From: Kineosporia rhizophila
Lineage (GTDB): Bacteria; Actinomycetota; Actinomycetes; Actinomycetales; Kineosporiaceae
NCBI RefSeq assembly: GCF_021277265.1
Contig: NZ_JAJSOH010000001.1
Span: 620,001-684,000 of the forward strand
Length of the DNA stretch: 64,000 nucleotides
Direction: 5' to 3'
Part shown: in pieces, positions 16,922 to 27,683 of the stretch
Position numbering within the stretch: position 1 is the first letter of the stretch
Layout of the letters: each line of letters opens with the position of its first letter
Made by a program: the position numbers and the translations under genes
The notes under the pieces: model-generated
Seen by the model: only the letters and a program-made list of their open reading frames with translations
What the model was told of the DNA's origin: nothing
Databases searched by the model: none

Positions 16922-19762
16922 TCACTTGACCTTGATCTTGAGCACCTTGCTCTTGCCCATGCTGGTGCCGGGGGCCTTGAAGGTCACGTACACCGAGCGC
17001 GTGCCCTTCGCCAGCTTCACCGTGGTCTTGCCCGCACCGGACGTGCTGGACGTGACCTTCTTCAGCAGCTTGTCCTTGCCGGCGACGTCCTGGTAGAAGT
17101 TCAGCGTCGCCTTGGTGTTCGGGTCACCGTTGGCCGAGAGCTGAACCCGTCCCTTACCCAGCGCCTTTCCGCTCAGGCTGACCTTCGACCAGACCTCGGT
17201 CAGCGACGAGGCGCTGCTCATGCCGTCGGCCTTGACGATGAAGTACGTCGACCGGGTCACCCTGGTGGACAGACCGAACTCGCCCTCGGCGTCCGTCATC
17301 GCGGAGTCCATCAGGCTGTACGAGCGCTCGCCGGACTCCTTCGACCAGATGTCGACCGACACGTTCGGGCGGAAGGTACCGGACAGCTTGGCCGTTCCGC
17401 CCTGGCCACCCGCGGTGACGTTGGCCGTCGAGCTCAGGGTGAGCTTCGTGGCCGCGACCGTGATGGTTCCGGTGCCGCTCTCCTTGCCCTCCGGCAGGGT
17501 GACGCCGGCCGTCTTGTAGGCGGCATTCGGCGTCAGCACGGCCGGGGTGACGAGCTTGGCGGTCAGTTCGAGCTCGCCACTCTGATTGGTACCACCGATG
17601 AAGGTTGTGCTGAACACACCGGCGGCGTTCGTGGTGACGTAGGTCGATCCGATTGCACCGATCGTGGAGGTCCCCGTGGACAGAGTCACGTCGGCATCCG
17701 GAACCGCGTTCCCGAAGATGTCCGTAACCTTGCCAGTCACAATCATCGTGGCCCCGGGCGCACCGGAGTTGTCGTCGACCGTGACGTTGTAGCCCTGGGT
17801 GCTGGCCGGAGCCTTGACCGTGACCGTCGAGGAGGCTGTGGCCGAACCCGAGGTCGCGGTGATCTTGTGCTCACCGGACTTCGTGAAGAAAACGTATGCA
17901 CCGGAGAGCACACCCGAGGCGTTGGAGACGACGTCCATCGACTCCATCAGCGGGTGATCGGCGTCCGGGGTGGCAGCGCTGGAGAACCAGACACCGTTGC
18001 CGCCGGTGAGCTTCACACTCTGGTAGGCCAGAGGCGCGTTGTCAGCCCCTAGTACCGTTCCGGCGATCTGACCCGTTGTGTTGCCGAAAGCCGCGACCTG
18101 TGTGGCATCCGGGGCGGTGTTGTCCTGGATCGTCAGATCCTTGGCTCCGTCGGCCGGGGCAGTCAAGGTGACCTTCGAAGCAGTGGCAGAACTGGCCCAC
18201 TGAATCGTTGCGGTGGCGGTCTTGCCCCCGTAGGTGAAGGTCAGCGAGTTCGTGGTGCCCGCAGCGGGAGGCGTGGTCGGGGTGTAGGTGTAGCTGAACG
18301 TCCCGTTGCTCAATACGGCGTTACCGGTCGCGTCGCCGCTGACGGCCACCTGCTGGTTCTCACTCGCCGGCGGCTGGAAGTCCTTGCCGAACTGGTCGAC
18401 CAGCTTACCCTTCACCGTCACGGAAGTAGTCCCGACCTTGGGAGTCAGTTCCGTGGAGGTGCTGGTGATCTTCACCGCGTCGACCGCTGCGGCCTGGTAG
18501 GCGACCGACAGCGCCGGGGTGGCGTTCGCGGCACCGCTGGAGGCGTTCACGGTGTACGCATTGGCGTCTGCCGTCTTGGCACTGCGTACAGTCAGCTTTG
18601 CCATGCCGTCCGCGCCCGTGGTGACCGTTACTTCACCACTGGCCGGAACAGCCGCACCGTTCGCGGTCAGATCCGTCAGAGCGATCCCTGCTCCGGCGGT
18701 CAGAGTGAAGGTCACCGTCGCGTTCGCGACCGGCGCCGGCGTACCGGCGTTGTCCATCGCCTTGGCGGTGAACATCACATCTGAGGTGCCCGGGCGCACC
18801 TTCACCGTGCCACCGGTCACCTTGACGTTGTCCGACTGACCAGTGTCTACGGCGGTCGTCAAGGTCGCGACGCCGTTGCTGGTGATCTCAGTCGTCCGGG
18901 CCGTGCCGACGGTGGCGCCGGCAGCGCTACCCAGCTTCAATTGCGTCGTCAACGTGTGCGGGGTCCCGGCGTCGCGCCCGAGGGCGTCGGCACCGTCAGT
19001 GCCGGTCGACATGTACCGGAAGATACCGTCCGCAGCTGTGTACTGGCCTACACCGTCAACATTTTCACCAGTGACACCACCGCCGGCGTCTGCGAAGTCG
19101 AAGTAGAGCTCCTTGGCGATCGCATCGCCCAAGGCGCTCGGCGATCCACCGCGAATGTCCTCGGTCGTCAGCGTGGTGGTCACCTTGGCCTTGGCAGCCT
19201 TGGTACCAGCCTGCACAGTTGCGGGCGCGGCGAGCGTGAAGGCATCAGCGGCAGCACGCGCGTTCAGTGTGAAGGTGGGCGTGGTGCTGTCAAAGTTGGC
19301 CTGGTAGATCCCGTCACCGTTGGTGTCTTGGAACACCCGGAACGTGTAGGTACCTGCATCTTCTGCACCGAAGTACAAAATATCCGAGGCTAGCGGGGTC
19401 GTGGCCAGTGAAACCGGCGCCGTCGTCGTCCCGGTCGCCCCGAAGGTGTTGGTTGGCGCACCGTTGCTCGCTACGCGCTGACCGTAGACCTCACCACCGG
19501 CAGGTGCCGTGAGCACGTCGAGGTAGAGCGTGTCGGTACCGGTCGTCCCAGACACCTTCGTTCCATAAGTGAGCGCAGCGGAGTCTGCATCCACCTGCGG
19601 ATCGGCAGCCAGGATCGACGCATTGGTCATACCTCCCACGAAGGTGAGGCTTTGGCCAACCGCCTGGGCCGGTGAGGCGAAGATCCCCAGACCTGCACTG
19701 CAGAGGGCGGTCACGCCCAGCGCGGCGATCGGGATCCGCGCCTTTTTGCTGTTGAGGTTCAT
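16922..19762 (-). CDS. Large secreted protein with Ig-like (Big-type) repeats
   Basis: 946 residues. A signal peptide (NSKKARIPIAALGVTAL, cleavage near SPAQA) is followed by several beta-rich domains of about 90-110 residues with Big/invasin-like features (VTFTLTAGAG, GxAxLTVRS, and GKVTDIFGNAVPDADVTL). The C-terminus is basic (KVLKIKVK) and has no LPxTG sorting signal. It is probably an extracellular or wall-associated structural protein. The ATG at 19762 is chosen because GAAGGA precedes it and the signal peptide begins there; the frame runs open to 19855. It stands alone with a long untranslated region upstream, ending at a strong terminator. Confidence 0.75.
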   Translation of the reverse strand: MNLNSKKARIPIAALGVTALCSAGLGIFASPAQAVGQSLTFVGGMTNASILAADPQVDADSAALTYGTKVSGTTGTDTLYLDVLTAPAGGEVYGQRVASNGAPTNTFGATGTTTAPVSLATTPLASDILYFGAEDAGTYTFRVFQDTNGDGIYQANFDSTTPTFTLNARAAADAFTLAAPATVQAGTKAAKAKVTTTLTTEDIRGGSPSALGDAIAKELYFDFADAGGGVTGENVDGVGQYTAADGIFRYMSTGTDGADALGRDAGTPHTLTTQLKLGSAAGATVGTARTTEITSNGVATLTTAVDTGQSDNVKVTGGTVKVRPGTSDVMFTAKAMDNAGTPAPVANATVTFTLTAGAGIALTDLTANGAAVPASGEVTVTTGADGMAKLTVRSAKTADANAYTVNASSGAANATPALSVAYQAAAVDAVKITSTSTELTPKVGTTSVTVKGKLVDQFGKDFQPPASENQQVAVSGDATGNAVLSNGTFSYTYTPTTPPAAGTTNSLTFTYGGKTATATIQWASSATASKVTLTAPADGAKDLTIQDNTAPDATQVAAFGNTTGQIAGTVLGADNAPLAYQSVKLTGGNGVWFSSAATPDADHPLMESMDVVSNASGVLSGAYVFFTKSGEHKITATSGSATASSTVTVKAPASTQGYNVTVDDNSGAPGATMIVTGKVTDIFGNAVPDADVTLSTGTSTIGAIGSTYVTTNAAGVFSTTFIGGTNQSGELELTAKLVTPAVLTPNAAYKTAGVTLPEGKESGTGTITVAATKLTLSSTANVTAGGQGGTAKLSGTFRPNVSVDIWSKESGERSYSLMDSAMTDAEGEFGLSTRVTRSTYFIVKADGMSSASSLTEVWSKVSLSGKALGKGRVQLSANGDPNTKATLNFYQDVAGKDKLLKKVTSSTSGAGKTTVKLAKGTRSVYVTFKAPGTSMGKSKVLKIKVK

Positions 19763-20384
19763 GAAGCGAGTTCCTTCCTCTGCGATCCCACCCCAAGGCG
19801 GCGACCGCTTCCTTGACCCGTGACCGTGAAAGTTCCCGTCCCCCAACCGCGCCACGTCAACGCGGAGGGTTCGGCGGGGTCCGGGCTGTCACTGAGATCA
19901 GACACGGATCGACGATTGCGACCCGAGACAGAATGTAGGGGAAGGACTACCGAGAGACACGCCTCTGGGCCTGTCCCGACCTGTCGCCCGCATCAGCAGA
20001 CGTCGGGCGCATCACGAATAACACTAGAGAATCGGGCTATTCACGCTCAGTGTGCGCAAGAGGCTTCGGGCGGCCTCCGGGTCACGCATTGGGGCCTCTC
20101 ACCTGCACTGTTACCGGGTCGCCGGCGCTACCGCCGGGGGAAGTTCAAGGTCAACCGGTGAATTGGATCAAGACCGGGGGACAGAGTCTGCCTGGCAGAA
20201 GGCTCGTGAACGGGGACGTGAGGTCACCCGATTGGGCGCGCCCCGGGCCACCGGTTCGGATCAGTCAGGCCGATTGGACCCGAACACCTGAGGTGATCAA
20301 GGGGCCGTAGGGCATTCAAATCTCCCCAGAACGTACTACGCCGGCTGGGGTACTCCATCGGAGCTACGCGGCCGTAACCAAAAC
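19763..20384. other. Long intergenic region upstream of the Ig-like gene
   Basis: About 620 bp with no convincing gene on either strand. It must contain the promoter of the Ig-like protein and probably a long leader. A CGCCCG / CGGGCG inverted repeat lies at 19985-20009. No known riboswitch class could be matched by eye. Confidence 0.4.
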
Positions 20385-20427
20385 CGAACAGGGGACGTCC
20401 GTGGTGACCACGGGCGTCCCCTGTTCG
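20385..20427 (-). terminator. Terminator of the GH16-GH64 unit
   Basis: A 43-nt near-perfect inverted repeat (outer arms CGAACAGGGGACG / CGTCCCCTGTTCG, inner CCGTGGT / ACCACGG) lies 20 bp downstream of the GH64 stop. On the minus strand it is followed by GTTTTGG. Confidence 0.85.
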
Positions 20428-20447
20428 AGGGTTGTTGGTGGTTGCCT

Positions 20448-21602
20448 CTAGAAAGGCTGAAGGGTGAGGGTCACGTTCTTGGGTGCGTTGTCCTGGATGT
20501 ACGAGGCCTGCTCGCAGACGTCGTCGTAGGCGAAGCCGTAGGCCTTGCCGTCGACCGTGTTCTGGTGCAGGACACGGGAGTAGTGGTTCGTGGTGGTGCC
20601 CGGGTAGAACTGCGCGGGGTCGGTGATCGGCTGGTTGGGCTTCAGCAGCACGCCGCGGTTCAGGCCGGCCGCCAGGATGGCGCCGATCGGGCCGCTCACC
20701 CCGTCGTTCGGGGAGACCAGGGCGCCGTTGCAGAAGAAGACGTCGCGGGTGGTGGGCTTGGCGAACGTGGCCTTGACCGCGCCGTTCTGCCGGAAGACGA
20801 AGTTCGAGCCCTCGACCTTGCCGGTGTACTCCTGGTTGTTGGCCACCATGCGCATCGTCTGCGAGCTGTACTGCGACCAGCGGGCGTTGATGTTCGCATC
20901 CAGGTACGACCCGGAGAACAGACCCGCATCGATGCCGTGACCGGGTGCGATCACCCGCAGGTCGCCCTGCACCAGCTTGGCGAAACCGGCCTGCTTGCGC
21001 AGCGCCTCGAAGACCTTGGCCCGGGCGCCGTCCTTCCACTGCGCGATCGACTGGGTCTTGCTGCCCTGGAGCGTGATGTACATGGGCAGACCGAACATGT
21101 CGACCATGGTGGTGTTGCAGTACATCCCGGAGTCGTTGTTGGTGAACTCCATGAAGTCGTGCACGATGTTGAAGTTCGGGTCGCTGCTGACCCAGCCGGC
21201 CGGGTACTGCAGGCCCAGGCCGTTGCCGGCGCCGACCACCTTGAACTTCAGCTGCTGACCGACCGAGATGTACACCCGGCCCGAAAGCGTGGCCAACGGC
21301 AGGGAGTTCAGCTCGCTGAGCCGGATACCGTAGTTGGTGTAACCGTTGTTCGTATTGTCGGACAGCGCGATCTCGGCGAAGTTGCCGTCTTTCCGGATGT
21401 GCCCCATCTTGCCCGTGGACAGGTGGGTGCCGACCGCGTGGACCCAGATCTGGTCGCTGCTCTTGCCGCTGTTGTTGACGATCTTCAGCGGCAGGCCGTT
21501 CGCGGCGTGCACCAGCTGGGGCAGCCCGAAGAGACCGGCCGCCCCGAGAACACCGCCACCGATGGCGCCACGGATCAGGGTACGACGGCTCAGATTTGGC
21601 AT
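20448..21602 (-). CDS. Secreted GH64 beta-1,3-glucanase
   Basis: 384 residues. A Tat-type signal (SRRTLIRGA, hydrophobic stretch, VHA end) is followed by a glycoside hydrolase family 64 domain. The predicted catalytic pair is E152 (DFMEFTNN) and D168 (TTMVDMFGLP). The 16-residue spacing equals that of the characterised laminaripentaose-producing enzyme of this family. It would cut beta-1,3-glucan (fungal wall, callose) into oligosaccharides outside the cell. It follows the GH16 gene by 36 bp and probably forms an operon with it. There is no carbohydrate-binding domain. Confidence 0.88.
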   Translation of the reverse strand: MPNLSRRTLIRGAIGGGVLGAAGLFGLPQLVHAANGLPLKIVNNSGKSSDQIWVHAVGTHLSTGKMGHIRKDGNFAEIALSDNTNNGYTNYGIRLSELNSLPLATLSGRVYISVGQQLKFKVVGAGNGLGLQYPAGWVSSDPNFNIVHDFMEFTNNDSGMYCNTTMVDMFGLPMYITLQGSKTQSIAQWKDGARAKVFEALRKQAGFAKLVQGDLRVIAPGHGIDAGLFSGSYLDANINARWSQYSSQTMRMVANNQEYTGKVEGSNFVFRQNGAVKATFAKPTTRDVFFCNGALVSPNDGVSGPIGAILAAGLNRGVLLKPNQPITDPAQFYPGTTTNHYSRVLHQNTVDGKAYGFAYDDVCEQASYIQDNAPKNVTLTLQPF

Positions 21603-21638
21603 AGCAACAGTCCTAAAACTCAGAGGGTTAAACGGGAC

Positions 21639-23099
21639 TCAACGCGCGAAGGTGAACGAGTCAAGGTCGACGAACTCGGCGGGCGAGCCCGACTTGAAGG
21701 TCAGGTACACATCGTGCGTACCGGTCGTGGGCCGCATTTCGCCCGGGATGTCGCGGAACTTGTTCCAGCCGCCGGTACTGGCCACCGAAAAGGTCGCGGC
21801 CGGTTCGGCGGTGGCGCTGTCCAGCCGCACCTCGACGAGGCCGCTCACGCCCGGGTCGGCGCCGGAGGCCACCTTGGCCACGAGGGTGCGGGCCGGCCGG
21901 TCGCCGAACCGGACGCCCTTGAACACGGCCGAGTCGCCGTTCGCGATCGAGCCCAGAGCGCTGCCGCCGTTCACGGTCTTGATGCCGCTCTGGCTGTCGA
22001 AGCTCTCGGCCTCGATGGCGCCGAACGCATCCCGGCCACCACCGGTGCCGGGCTCCACACTCTCCCCCGGCTCAGCCGGCTCCGTCGGCGTACCGGGCTC
22101 GGTCGAAACCGGCTCGGTCGAAACCGGCTCCGTCGTCGCAACCGGCTCGCTCGGCTGGGTGCCCTCGCCGACGTCCCCACCCTTCTGCGAGACCGACACG
22201 TAGTCGACGATCATCGGCTTGCCCGAGGCGGTGGAAGACGTCGGCATCCCCGGCCACCCGCCACCCACGGCCACGTTTAGGATCAGGAAGAAACCGTGGT
22301 CGGTGGCCTTGGCCCAGGTTTCCGCGGACACCTGGTCGGACTTGACCGTGTGATAGTTCTGCCCGTCCACGTACCAGCGCAGCTGCTCGGGCAAGGTGCT
22401 GCGGTCCAGCTCCACCGAGTAGGTGTGGAAGTCGGCCTGCAGGCTCGGGCTGAACCCGCTGTGGCTGTTGCCGAGCCCGGTGTTCTCGTTGCACTCGCCG
22501 CCCGGGGCCGTGCCGCAGTGAATGGTGCCGTGCACGGTGTTCTCGCCGTTGACGTTCTCCATCACGTCGATCTCGCCGGTACCGGGCCAGTTGGTGTACA
22601 CGCCGCGGAACGGCTCACCCAACGACCAGAACGCGGGCCAGATGCCCTGCGCAGCAGCACCGCTCACGTCGGGAAGTTTGATCCGGCTCTCGAAGCGGAC
22701 CACTCCGCCCTCGGGAGCGGCGAAGTCACTGCGCTGGGTCTCGATCCGGGCGGAGGTCCAGTTGCCCGAACCGTCCCGCAGCGGGGTGATGTTCAGATTG
22801 CCGTTGCCGTCCAGGCTGACGTTCTCCGGCCGGTCGGTGTGGGCGGCGATCTCACCGGTGCCCCAGTTGGCCGCTCCGCCCGGGTAGCTGTGGCCGATGT
22901 CGAAAAGCCAGTTGTCACCGGAAGGTGAGGCACCCGCGGCGCCGTCGAAGTCGTCCTGCCAGACGGTGGTGAAGCCCTCTGGGGCGGGCGCGGAGTTGCC
23001 CGGCGAGGCAACCGCGACGGCGGTGGCGACGGCCAGAGCCACCGCGCCGGACGCGATGACCGCCGTTCTGCGGGCACGCGAAAGACGTTGCTGTGACAT
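21639..23099 (-). CDS. Secreted GH16 endo-beta-1,3-glucanase with CBM6-like domain
   Basis: 486 residues: signal peptide (1-37), GH16 catalytic domain (about 43-305) with nucleophile E176, D178 and acid/base E181 in GEIDVMENVNG, a Thr/Glu/Pro linker (about 310-350, EPVSTEP repeats) and a C-terminal beta-sandwich (about 360-486; IEAESFD start, FVDLDSFTF end) resembling CBM6. It would hydrolyse laminarin-type glucans internally, complementing the GH64 enzyme downstream. It is separated from the chitinase by a strong hairpin, so the two may be expressed from different promoters. Confidence 0.9.
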   Translation of the reverse strand: MSQQRLSRARRTAVIASGAVALAVATAVAVASPGNSAPAPEGFTTVWQDDFDGAAGASPSGDNWLFDIGHSYPGGAANWGTGEIAAHTDRPENVSLDGNGNLNITPLRDGSGNWTSARIETQRSDFAAPEGGVVRFESRIKLPDVSGAAAQGIWPAFWSLGEPFRGVYTNWPGTGEIDVMENVNGENTVHGTIHCGTAPGGECNENTGLGNSHSGFSPSLQADFHTYSVELDRSTLPEQLRWYVDGQNYHTVKSDQVSAETWAKATDHGFFLILNVAVGGGWPGMPTSSTASGKPMIVDYVSVSQKGGDVGEGTQPSEPVATTEPVSTEPVSTEPGTPTEPAEPGESVEPGTGGGRDAFGAIEAESFDSQSGIKTVNGGSALGSIANGDSAVFKGVRFGDRPARTLVAKVASGADPGVSGLVEVRLDSATAEPAATFSVASTGGWNKFRDIPGEMRPTTGTHDVYLTFKSGSPAEFVDLDSFTFAR

Positions 23100-23137
23100 G
23101 CAGGTGATCCTGTTCAGGGGAGGTTCACGAGGAAGGG

Positions 23138-23174
23138 CCGGCGCCCGGCCCTATCAGGGCAGGCCGGGCGCCGG
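23138..23174 (-). terminator. Terminator downstream of the chitinase gene
   Basis: CCGGCGCCCGGCC (23138-23150) and GGCCGGGCGCCGG (23162-23174) are perfect 13-bp arms with an 11-nt loop in the gap between the GH18 stop and the GH16 start. No clear T tract follows. Confidence 0.7.
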
Positions 23175-23192
23175 GTCTAGGGGGCGGGCCGG

Positions 23193-24785
<1,593 letters not shown>

Positions 24786-24972
24786 GGTGATCCCCTTCAG
24801 GGCGGGAGTCATGATTTATGAGGGCTCTTCAATTAAGTGCCGATACGTGAACGTAGCAGCGCAAACGAGCCCTGAGACCCACCCTGAAGGCGTTTAGGAA
24901 TCATTTAGGTACGGCCAAAGAGGCTCATACCCAAGACATCGCCGATGCAGTGCCGCGACTGGCGCCCAGCGC

Positions 24973-26025
24973 TCAGAGCGTGTAGCGGTCGACCCCGAAG
25001 TTGTCCTCGTCCAGCACGATTCCACCGGCCGCCTCGACCAGCGCCCGCGTGGTCCGCGCGATCAACGGCGCCACCCGGGCCCGGCTGGTGCGGTACCCCT
25101 CCGGCGGGTAACGCATTTCCCGGGCCGCCGGATCGGGCGCCTGCCAGCGCACCTCGTAGGTGACCAGTTCCTCGTTGGCCCACGGCTGGCCGGCCACGGT
25201 CGGATCGTCGGCGTCGGTCAGGTGCACGAGCACCTCGACCACCCCGTCCGCCCCGAAGTCCTTCACGATCGCGAAGCCGTCGATCACGTCGTCCTCGGCC
25301 AGCATCTTGCGGTCCCGCTCGTCGGCCGCCGCATGCAACCGCTGCAGGTCGCCCGGGCTCAGCGCACTGCGCCCCACGTCCTTGACCAGCAGCTCGCCGG
25401 TGTAGGCGGCGGCCGGCGGCCCCGCCCAGTCTTCCCCCTCGACCGCCAGCACCGCGCCGGGCATCTCCCGGGCCACGATGCCCAGCAGCACGTCGGGCTC
25501 CAGCCAGGTCTTGGAGTGCACCACGTAGTCGACCGCGCGCTCCGGATCCGGCTGGATCAGCTGCAGCGTGCCCGCCACCCGCACCGCCCCGCCGATCCGC
25601 CGGGCCAGGCTGACCAGCAACTGCAGCGCCCGCCCCTCTTCCCGCCAGGGCAGGCCCTCGGGGAAGGCGTAGGCGAAACCGTCCCGGTCGTCCACCCCCG
25701 GCAGCGGCGGATCTTCCCGCTCGACCGGAGCCTCCAAGCAGTAACAGACGGTCCAGGGCATCGGGACGCCCGCATCGACCGCGTCTTCCATCGACAGCTG
25801 GTAGGGCCCGGTGATCCGGCTGTGCCGCCCCAGCTGCACCTCGCCGGTGTCGTACAGGTCGCTGTGCGGGACCCGGTCCCGGACCAGCGTGTCGACCACC
25901 TCGAGGTCGACCGTGGTCGGGCAGAGCAGGAGGTGGCGAGCCGCCAGGTCCTGGACCGACATGCCCTCTTCGACCTCGGCGGCCGGCTCGGCGGCCTGCT
26001 TGTCACGTCCCCAAAGCCCCGCCAC
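24973..26025 (-). CDS. Conserved hypothetical protein
   Basis: 350 residues from a GTG with GGGAGG eight bases upstream. It has no signal peptide and no membrane segment, is acidic, and looks like a soluble cytosolic protein. Distinctive segments are a CPTTVDLEVVDTLVRDR start region, GPYQLSMEDAVDAGVPMPW and a C-terminal DEDNFGVDRYTL. I do not recognise a family with known function. The gene stands alone between the hydrolase cluster and the tRNA gene; nothing nearby suggests a role. Confidence 0.75.
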   Translation of the reverse strand: MAGLWGRDKQAAEPAAEVEEGMSVQDLAARHLLLCPTTVDLEVVDTLVRDRVPHSDLYDTGEVQLGRHSRITGPYQLSMEDAVDAGVPMPWTVCYCLEAPVEREDPPLPGVDDRDGFAYAFPEGLPWREEGRALQLLVSLARRIGGAVRVAGTLQLIQPDPERAVDYVVHSKTWLEPDVLLGIVAREMPGAVLAVEGEDWAGPPAAAYTGELLVKDVGRSALSPGDLQRLHAAADERDRKMLAEDDVIDGFAIVKDFGADGVVEVLVHLTDADDPTVAGQPWANEELVTYEVRWQAPDPAAREMRYPPEGYRTSRARVAPLIARTTRALVEAAGGIVLDEDNFGVDRYTL

Positions 26026-26159
26026 GAACGCGCCTCCCGTCGAGATCCCTCAGCCTGCTAAAGGTAGCAACCGCACACACGCGGAGAGGGGATGACCACA
26101 GGCCGCCCGGTCTTTGATAGTGTGTGCTCGCCCGGTCCAAGAGGTCCGAGACGGGGCAT

Positions 26160-26233
26160 GCGGGCGTAGTTCAATGGTAGAACATCAGCTTCCCAAGCTG
26201 ACAGTGCGAGTTCGATTCTCGTCGCCCGCTCCA
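26160..26233 (+). tRNA. tRNA-Gly (anticodon CCC)
   Basis: Acceptor GCGGGCG (26160-26166) pairs with CGCCCGC (26223-26229), followed by the discriminator T and an encoded CCA. The anticodon stem TCAGC/GCTGA encloses loop TTCCCAA, giving anticodon CCC. The T arm is GCGAG TTCGATT CTCGT. The gene is intact and its 3' half is the attachment site of the integrated element. Confidence 0.95.
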
Positions 26234-26236
26234 GCA
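26190..26236 (+). repeat. attL: attL core (47-bp direct repeat)
   Basis: This 47-bp stretch, from the anticodon loop through the CCA of tRNA-Gly, is repeated exactly at 35530-35576. It is the core site of integrase-mediated insertion into the tRNA gene. The integrase gene starts its 3' end only 87 bp away. Confidence 0.93.
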
Positions 26237-26237
26237 C

Positions 26238-26278
26238 GAAGGCCCAGGTCAGAGACTATTTCCCCGACCTGGGCCTTC
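26238..26278 (+). terminator. Hairpin after the tRNA gene
   Basis: GAAGGCCCAGGTC (26238-26250) and GACCTGGGCCTTC (26266-26278), perfect 13-bp arms, directly downstream of the tRNA. A near copy with one mismatch lies at 35578-35616 beyond attR, so both junctions carry a version of it. Confidence 0.75.
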
Positions 26279-26304
26279 ATCGTTTGCTGGCTCGTAGTGG
26301 CCCG

Positions 26305-26323
26305 CGTGCCCCTGGCGTGCCCC
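26305..26323. promoter_or_regulatory. Candidate integrase arm sites, left end
   Basis: Two copies of CGTGCCCC at 26305-26312 and 26316-26323, 11 bp apart, at the 3' end of the integrase gene. The same pair with the same 11-bp spacing is found inside the right end at 35424-35442. Confidence 0.5.
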
Positions 26324-27471
26324 TACTGGCGGTCAGCTGCGGTATCTGGGGTGTCGTCGCCGGTCGGCTTGGGCGTGCCGAGCATCGTCTCCAGAGCGTC
26401 AGCGATGCGACGGTCACCGCGCGTGGAGCGGTGCTGATAGATGAGGGCGGCCTGCATGCTGTCGTGTCCCATACGGGCCATCAGGTCACGCAGGGACGCC
26501 CCCGACTCGGCGGCGAAGGTGTTGCCGGTGTGGCGTAGGTCGTGGAAGTGCAGGCCGTTGGCTCCGATGACCGCCACGGTCTTAGTCCACCGGGTGACCT
26601 TGTTGAAGTTGCTTCGCCGCAGCGCGCCGCCCTTGACGCCGGTGAAGACGTAGGCGTCCGGGCCGGGCTTGGTATAGACGTCCATGTGCTCGGTCAGGGC
26701 TGCCATGATCGGGCGAGGCAGAGCGACGACCCGGCGACCGGCCCGGGACTTGGGTGGCCCCTCGACCAAGGCGCCCGATGACAGCTCGACCAGTCCCCGC
26801 TCGATTCGGATCGCGCCAGCCTCCACCTGGACATCCCGGCGCCGCAGAGCGATGGCTTCACTCCAGCGCAGACTGCCGAACGCTGCGACCAGGACCAACG
26901 CTTTGTACCGGTCCGGCATCCGGTCCGCCAGCTTCGTGACCTGAGTCACAGTGAGCACCGGACGTTCCGGGGTCGGTTCGGTCCCGGCCCCGGCGATCCG
27001 GCAAGGGTTGCGCGAGAGCAGCCCGTCATCTACTGCGGTCATCAGAATGGCCCGCAGCAGTCGGTAAGCCTTCGCGACCATCGTGGCCGACACACCGTCA
27101 TTGAGCAGATCAGCCCGCCACCGTCGCACGCGAGGACTGTCGAGCTCCCCCAAACTCACCTTGCCGAGCTGCGGTTCGATGTGTGTCCGGAACGTCCATT
27201 GGTACATGTCGCGTGTGCGCTGTCGCAGGCCCGACCGTTCAGCGATCCAACGATTGCCGAAGTCTCGCAGTAACTCTGCCACGTCATCCGGATTGGACCA
27301 CTGACCACGCACGAGTTCAGTCTCAGTCCCGCTGAGCCACTGATCCGCCTCCCTCTTGGTGCGGAACGTCTCAGGAGCCGGACGGCGGATGCCCTCAGGA
27401 TCGAGGTAAGACGCCTGATAGCGACCAGACGGCAGCTTACGAACCTTGCCGAAACGACGACGCCCGGCCAT
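26323..27471 (-). CDS. int: AICE tyrosine integrase
   Basis: 382 residues. An N-terminal arm-binding region (about 1-60; GRYQASYLDPEG), a SAM-like core-binding domain (about 65-155) and a catalytic domain. Catalytic residues visible are R202 (GSLRWSE), K241, H310 and R313 (HFHDLRHTGN), H336 (MGHDS) and nucleophile Y345 (LIYQH), so it should be active. It catalyses site-specific recombination between attP and the tRNA-Gly attB. The ATG at 27471 overlaps the Xis stop by one base. The position beside attL is standard for this element type. Confidence 0.96.
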   Translation of the reverse strand: MAGRRRFGKVRKLPSGRYQASYLDPEGIRRPAPETFRTKREADQWLSGTETELVRGQWSNPDDVAELLRDFGNRWIAERSGLRQRTRDMYQWTFRTHIEPQLGKVSLGELDSPRVRRWRADLLNDGVSATMVAKAYRLLRAILMTAVDDGLLSRNPCRIAGAGTEPTPERPVLTVTQVTKLADRMPDRYKALVLVAAFGSLRWSEAIALRRRDVQVEAGAIRIERGLVELSSGALVEGPPKSRAGRRVVALPRPIMAALTEHMDVYTKPGPDAYVFTGVKGGALRRSNFNKVTRWTKTVAVIGANGLHFHDLRHTGNTFAAESGASLRDLMARMGHDSMQAALIYQHRSTRGDRRIADALETMLGTPKPTGDDTPDTAADRQ

Positions 27472-27683
27472 CAGGCAGCCCTCCCCCGACGAGGACGACC
27501 AGCTCTCGGTTCAACAGTTCCGGCCGAAATGAACTCCACCAGAGCGGATTCCGGGATCCGAACGAACCTTCCAACATGGACGTAGCGAATTCGTCGCTCG
27601 GCCACCAGCCGACGCGGGAAGCGAACGCCGGTACCGAACAGCTCCCCGGCCTCTTCCAGACTGAACAGTCTCTCCAGACTCAT
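27471..27683 (-). CDS. xis: Excisionase-like winged-helix DNA-binding protein
   Basis: 70 residues, a MerR/Xis-type helix-turn-helix (SLEEAGELFGTGVRFPRRLVAERRI, then a wing YVHVGRFVRIPESALVEF) with a basic tail. With the integrase it would bend the att DNA and favour excision. The ATG at 27683 is chosen because it overlaps the rep stop as ATGA; the longer frame reading back to 27779 would run inside rep. It overlaps int by one base. Confidence 0.88.
   Translation of the reverse strand: MSLERLFSLEEAGELFGTGVRFPRRLVAERRIRYVHVGRFVRIPESALVEFISAGTVEPRAGRPRRGRAA

Noticed and set aside
19763..20447. Riboswitch in the region before the Ig-like gene
   Set aside because: I could not match c-di-GMP, c-di-AMP, cobalamin or other class consensus elements by eye.
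24838..24845. GCCGATAC on the plus strand, sigma-28 -10-like
   Set aside because: No matching -35 at the correct spacing and no rightward gene follows.
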